Origin: Streptomyces longhuiensis
GTDB lineage: Bacteria > Actinomycetota > Actinomycetes > Streptomycetales > Streptomycetaceae
Length of the DNA stretch: 64,000 nt
Assembly (NCBI RefSeq): GCF_020616555.1
Contig: NZ_CP085173.1
Span: 3,917,501-3,981,500 of the forward strand
Reading direction: 5' to 3'
Shown here one piece after another: positions 62,286 to 64,000 of the stretch. The position numbers and the translations under genes are program-made. The notes under the pieces are model-generated. The model had not been told where the DNA came from and searched no databases. It saw only the letters and a list, made by a program, of their open reading frames with translations. The stretch's first letter is position 1, and every line of letters starts with the position of its first letter.

Positions 62286-63953
62286 TCACCGGTCCAGCAG
62301 TTCCGACCGCCCGTGCGCCGCGTACTCCGCCGTGAGCGCCACGACGTCGGCATCGGTGAGGCGCCGGTACCCGCTCTCCCCCGGTGGCCGCCACCACACG
62401 GGGTCGGCGCACCGGAACCCCTCGCGGCGCAGCCCCACCCGGTGCACCTTGTTCGTCGCGGTGACGGGCATCCGCTCCACGACCCGGACGAAGCGCGGCG
62501 CCATCTTCGTCCCCAAGTCGCTCTGGGACAGCAGGAACTCGGCGAAGGCGAGCGGGTCGAAGGGGCCGGCCGTGTCCGTCCCGCGCAGGGCGAGCGTCGC
62601 CATCACCTGGTCGCCGGCCACCGGGTCCGGCACCCCGTACACGGCGACGGCGGCGGCGTGCACGTACCGGGCGAGGATGTTCTCGATCATCGCGGGAGCC
62701 AGGTTCTCGCTGTCGACCCGAAGCCGGTCGTCGGTGCGGCCCGCGAAGTAGAGGAACCCCTCGCGGTCGCGGTAGAAGAGGTCACCCGTCCAGTACCAGC
62801 CGTCCCGCACCCGCTGTCCGTACGCGTCCTCGTTGCGCCAGTACCCCTCGAAGGGCGTACGGCCGCGGTTGACCAACTCCCCTATCGCGAGATCCCCGTT
62901 GAGGAGCCGCCCGTCCGCGTCGAAGTCCGCGGGCGGGCACTCCCGCCGGGTCGCCGCGTCGACGACGGCCAGGTCGTCCCCGGGTGTCGCCCGACCTATC
63001 GCCCCGGCCGGCGTCCCCGCCGAGCGCTGGATGGCGGCGCCGCCCTCGGAGGACCCGTACCCCTCGACGAGCCGCACCCCGAACCGCTCGGCGAACCGCG
63101 CCGCGTCCACCGCCCCCGCCTCCGTGCCGAAGCCGACCCGCAGCGGGTTGTCCCGGTCGTCGGGCCGCTCGTCGGTGGCCAGGATGTACTGCACGGCCCG
63201 TCCGACGTATGTGAAGTACGTGGCTCGGTAAGTCCGTACGTCGTCGAGGAACCGCGAGGCCGAGAAACGGCGCCGCAGGGCCACGCCCGCGCCCGCCGCG
63301 ACGGCCGGCGCCCAGTCGGCGATCACCGCGTTGCCGTGGAAGAGCGGCATGCAGATGTAGTGGACGTCGTCGGGGCGCACCCCGAACTGACCGACGAGCG
63401 ACTGCCCGGCGGCCGCCAGGCGCCCCTGCGAGCAGATCGCGGCCTTGGGCGCCCCCGTGGAGCCGGAGGTGAAGTACAGCAGCATGCGGGTCTCGGGGGT
63501 GGCGCGGGCGAGGTCGGGCTTGGCGCCCTCGTACGGCGCGAGCAGTTCGGCGTACGCGTCGGAGTCCGTCACCAGGAGCCGCACGCCCGGGAGTTGAAGA
63601 CCGTCGAGCAGCGGCAGATGGGCTCGCTCGGTGACGAGGACGCGGCAGTCGGTGTGCAGGATGTCGCGGGCGAGTTCGGGGCCGCGCCGGGTCGGGTTGA
63701 CGCCGGCCACGGCGGCGCCCGCGAGGGCCGCGGCGCTCAGCCAGAGCGGGAACTCCGGGGTGTTGTCGAGGAGTACGCCGAGGTGCGGATCGGCGCCCCG
63801 GGGCAGCAGGTCGGCGAGGAGCGCGGCCCGGGCGGCGGCGCCCGCGGCCACCTCGTGATGACTGAGGACCTGGTCCTCGCACCACAGTCCGGGGCGGTGG
63901 TCACCCCATCGCTCCTGTACGAGTTCCGCGACGGTACGCCTCATGGGACCCAT
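62286..63953 (-). CDS. Long-chain acyl-CoA synthetase (FadD17/FATP-like, AMP-binding)
   Basis: The 555-residue enzyme starts at ATG 63,953 or 63,944 (MRRTVAEL). It has the AMP-binding P-loop LLYFTSGSTGAPKAAICS near residue 165, then MPLFHGNAV, VEGYGSSEGGAAI, the YWTGDLFYRDREGFLYFAGR core and a C-terminal Lys in TATNKVHRVGLR. These are complete adenylation-domain motifs. It activates fatty or related carboxylic acids to CoA thioesters. A TetR-like operator lies just upstream. Confidence 0.92.
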   Translation of the reverse strand: MGPMRRTVAELVQERWGDHRPGLWCEDQVLSHHEVAAGAAARAALLADLLPRGADPHLGVLLDNTPEFPLWLSAAALAGAAVAGVNPTRRGPELARDILHTDCRVLVTERAHLPLLDGLQLPGVRLLVTDSDAYAELLAPYEGAKPDLARATPETRMLLYFTSGSTGAPKAAICSQGRLAAAGQSLVGQFGVRPDDVHYICMPLFHGNAVIADWAPAVAAGAGVALRRRFSASRFLDDVRTYRATYFTYVGRAVQYILATDERPDDRDNPLRVGFGTEAGAVDAARFAERFGVRLVEGYGSSEGGAAIQRSAGTPAGAIGRATPGDDLAVVDAATRRECPPADFDADGRLLNGDLAIGELVNRGRTPFEGYWRNEDAYGQRVRDGWYWTGDLFYRDREGFLYFAGRTDDRLRVDSENLAPAMIENILARYVHAAAVAVYGVPDPVAGDQVMATLALRGTDTAGPFDPLAFAEFLLSQSDLGTKMAPRFVRVVERMPVTATNKVHRVGLRREGFRCADPVWWRPPGESGYRRLTDADVVALTAEYAAHGRSELLDR

Positions 63954-63969
63954 GACCGCGCACCATAAT

Positions 63970-63982
63970 TGACATACCGTCA
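63970..63982. promoter_or_regulatory. Palindromic operator upstream of the acyl-CoA synthetase
   Basis: TGACATACCGTCA (63970-63982) is an interrupted palindrome (TGAC...GTCA) overlapping the likely promoter of the leftward gene (a -10-like TATGGT reads on the minus strand at about 63,964-63,969). Such elements are bound by TetR-family regulators of fatty-acid and acyl-CoA genes in actinobacteria. Confidence 0.45.
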
Positions 63983-64000
63983 GAAGTGCAGCCCCCGGCG

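Overview
The window is high-GC actinobacterial DNA and almost certainly Streptomyces. It has very high third-position GC, many GTG/TTG starts, ATGA/GTGA overlaps, strong GC hairpins as terminators, and family markers such as CebR-cebEFG-bglC, XRE-DUF5753, DUF6879, DUF3830 and a CdgA-like GGDEF-EAL protein. From memory, the chromosomal gene order (cebR-cebEFG-bglC-chitinase-two-component system, later a cdgA-like gene and an amino-acid ABC transporter) resembles the S. coelicolor cebR/cdgA neighbourhood. I could not check this by search.

Region 1 (1 to about 23,385) is the right part of a tailed (siphovirus-like) prophage. In order it carries small virion structural genes, a 1,041-residue protein with 20-residue tandem repeats, head-tail connector and tail-completion genes, the tail tube, a tail assembly chaperone with an apparent -1 frameshift extension, the tape measure, a 1,264-residue tail protein and a beta-helix spike. 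A 74-residue Acb2/Tad1-type (anti-CBASS/anti-Thoeris) protein follows. The lysis genes are an amidase-LysM endolysin, a holin, a membrane coiled-coil protein and a collagen-like membrane protein. After a terminator comes an accessory block (DUF6879, XRE-DUF5753, small leaderless genes, a methyltransferase, a small XRE repressor). The element ends at a tRNA-His 3' end that looks like attR, next to a perfect 16-bp palindrome and four 10-bp direct repeats. Terminase, portal, capsid and integrase are not in the window and should lie to the left.

Region 2 (23.4-35.6 kb) is the cellobiose/cello-oligosaccharide regulon (cebR, cebEFG, bglC, two CebR operators), a CBM2-GH18 chitinase, an OmpR-type two-component system and a spermidine-synthase-like protein. 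Region 3 (35.8-43.8 kb) holds an HTH-TPR regulator, a histidine phosphatase, a PAP2 membrane phosphatase, and a tightly overlapping three-gene operon. The operon encodes a Cas4/RecB-like nuclease with four candidate Fe-S cysteines, a 532-residue protein of unknown function and an SF1 helicase. A near-perfect RecA-independent DNA-damage (RecA-NDp/PafBC-type) promoter sits exactly where a leaderless transcript of the nuclease gene would start. This operon is my main candidate for an undescribed DNA repair or defence system.

Region 4 (43.8-58.9 kb) runs between two identical tRNA-Lys(CTT) genes. It has a degenerate primase-polymerase-like gene, an M6 metalloprotease, a cdgA-like gene followed by a 33-bp minisatellite, and a flavin monooxygenase. 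A catabolic cluster follows: two Asp/Glu-racemase-family enzymes, a 2-hydroxyacid dehydrogenase, an amidase, DUF3830, an EhuBCDA-like ABC transporter and an IclR-family regulator. Region 5 (58.9-64 kb) has an HxlR-histidine kinase-LuxR regulator operon, a divergent NAD(P)-binding oxidoreductase, and an acyl-CoA synthetase with a TetR-like operator upstream.
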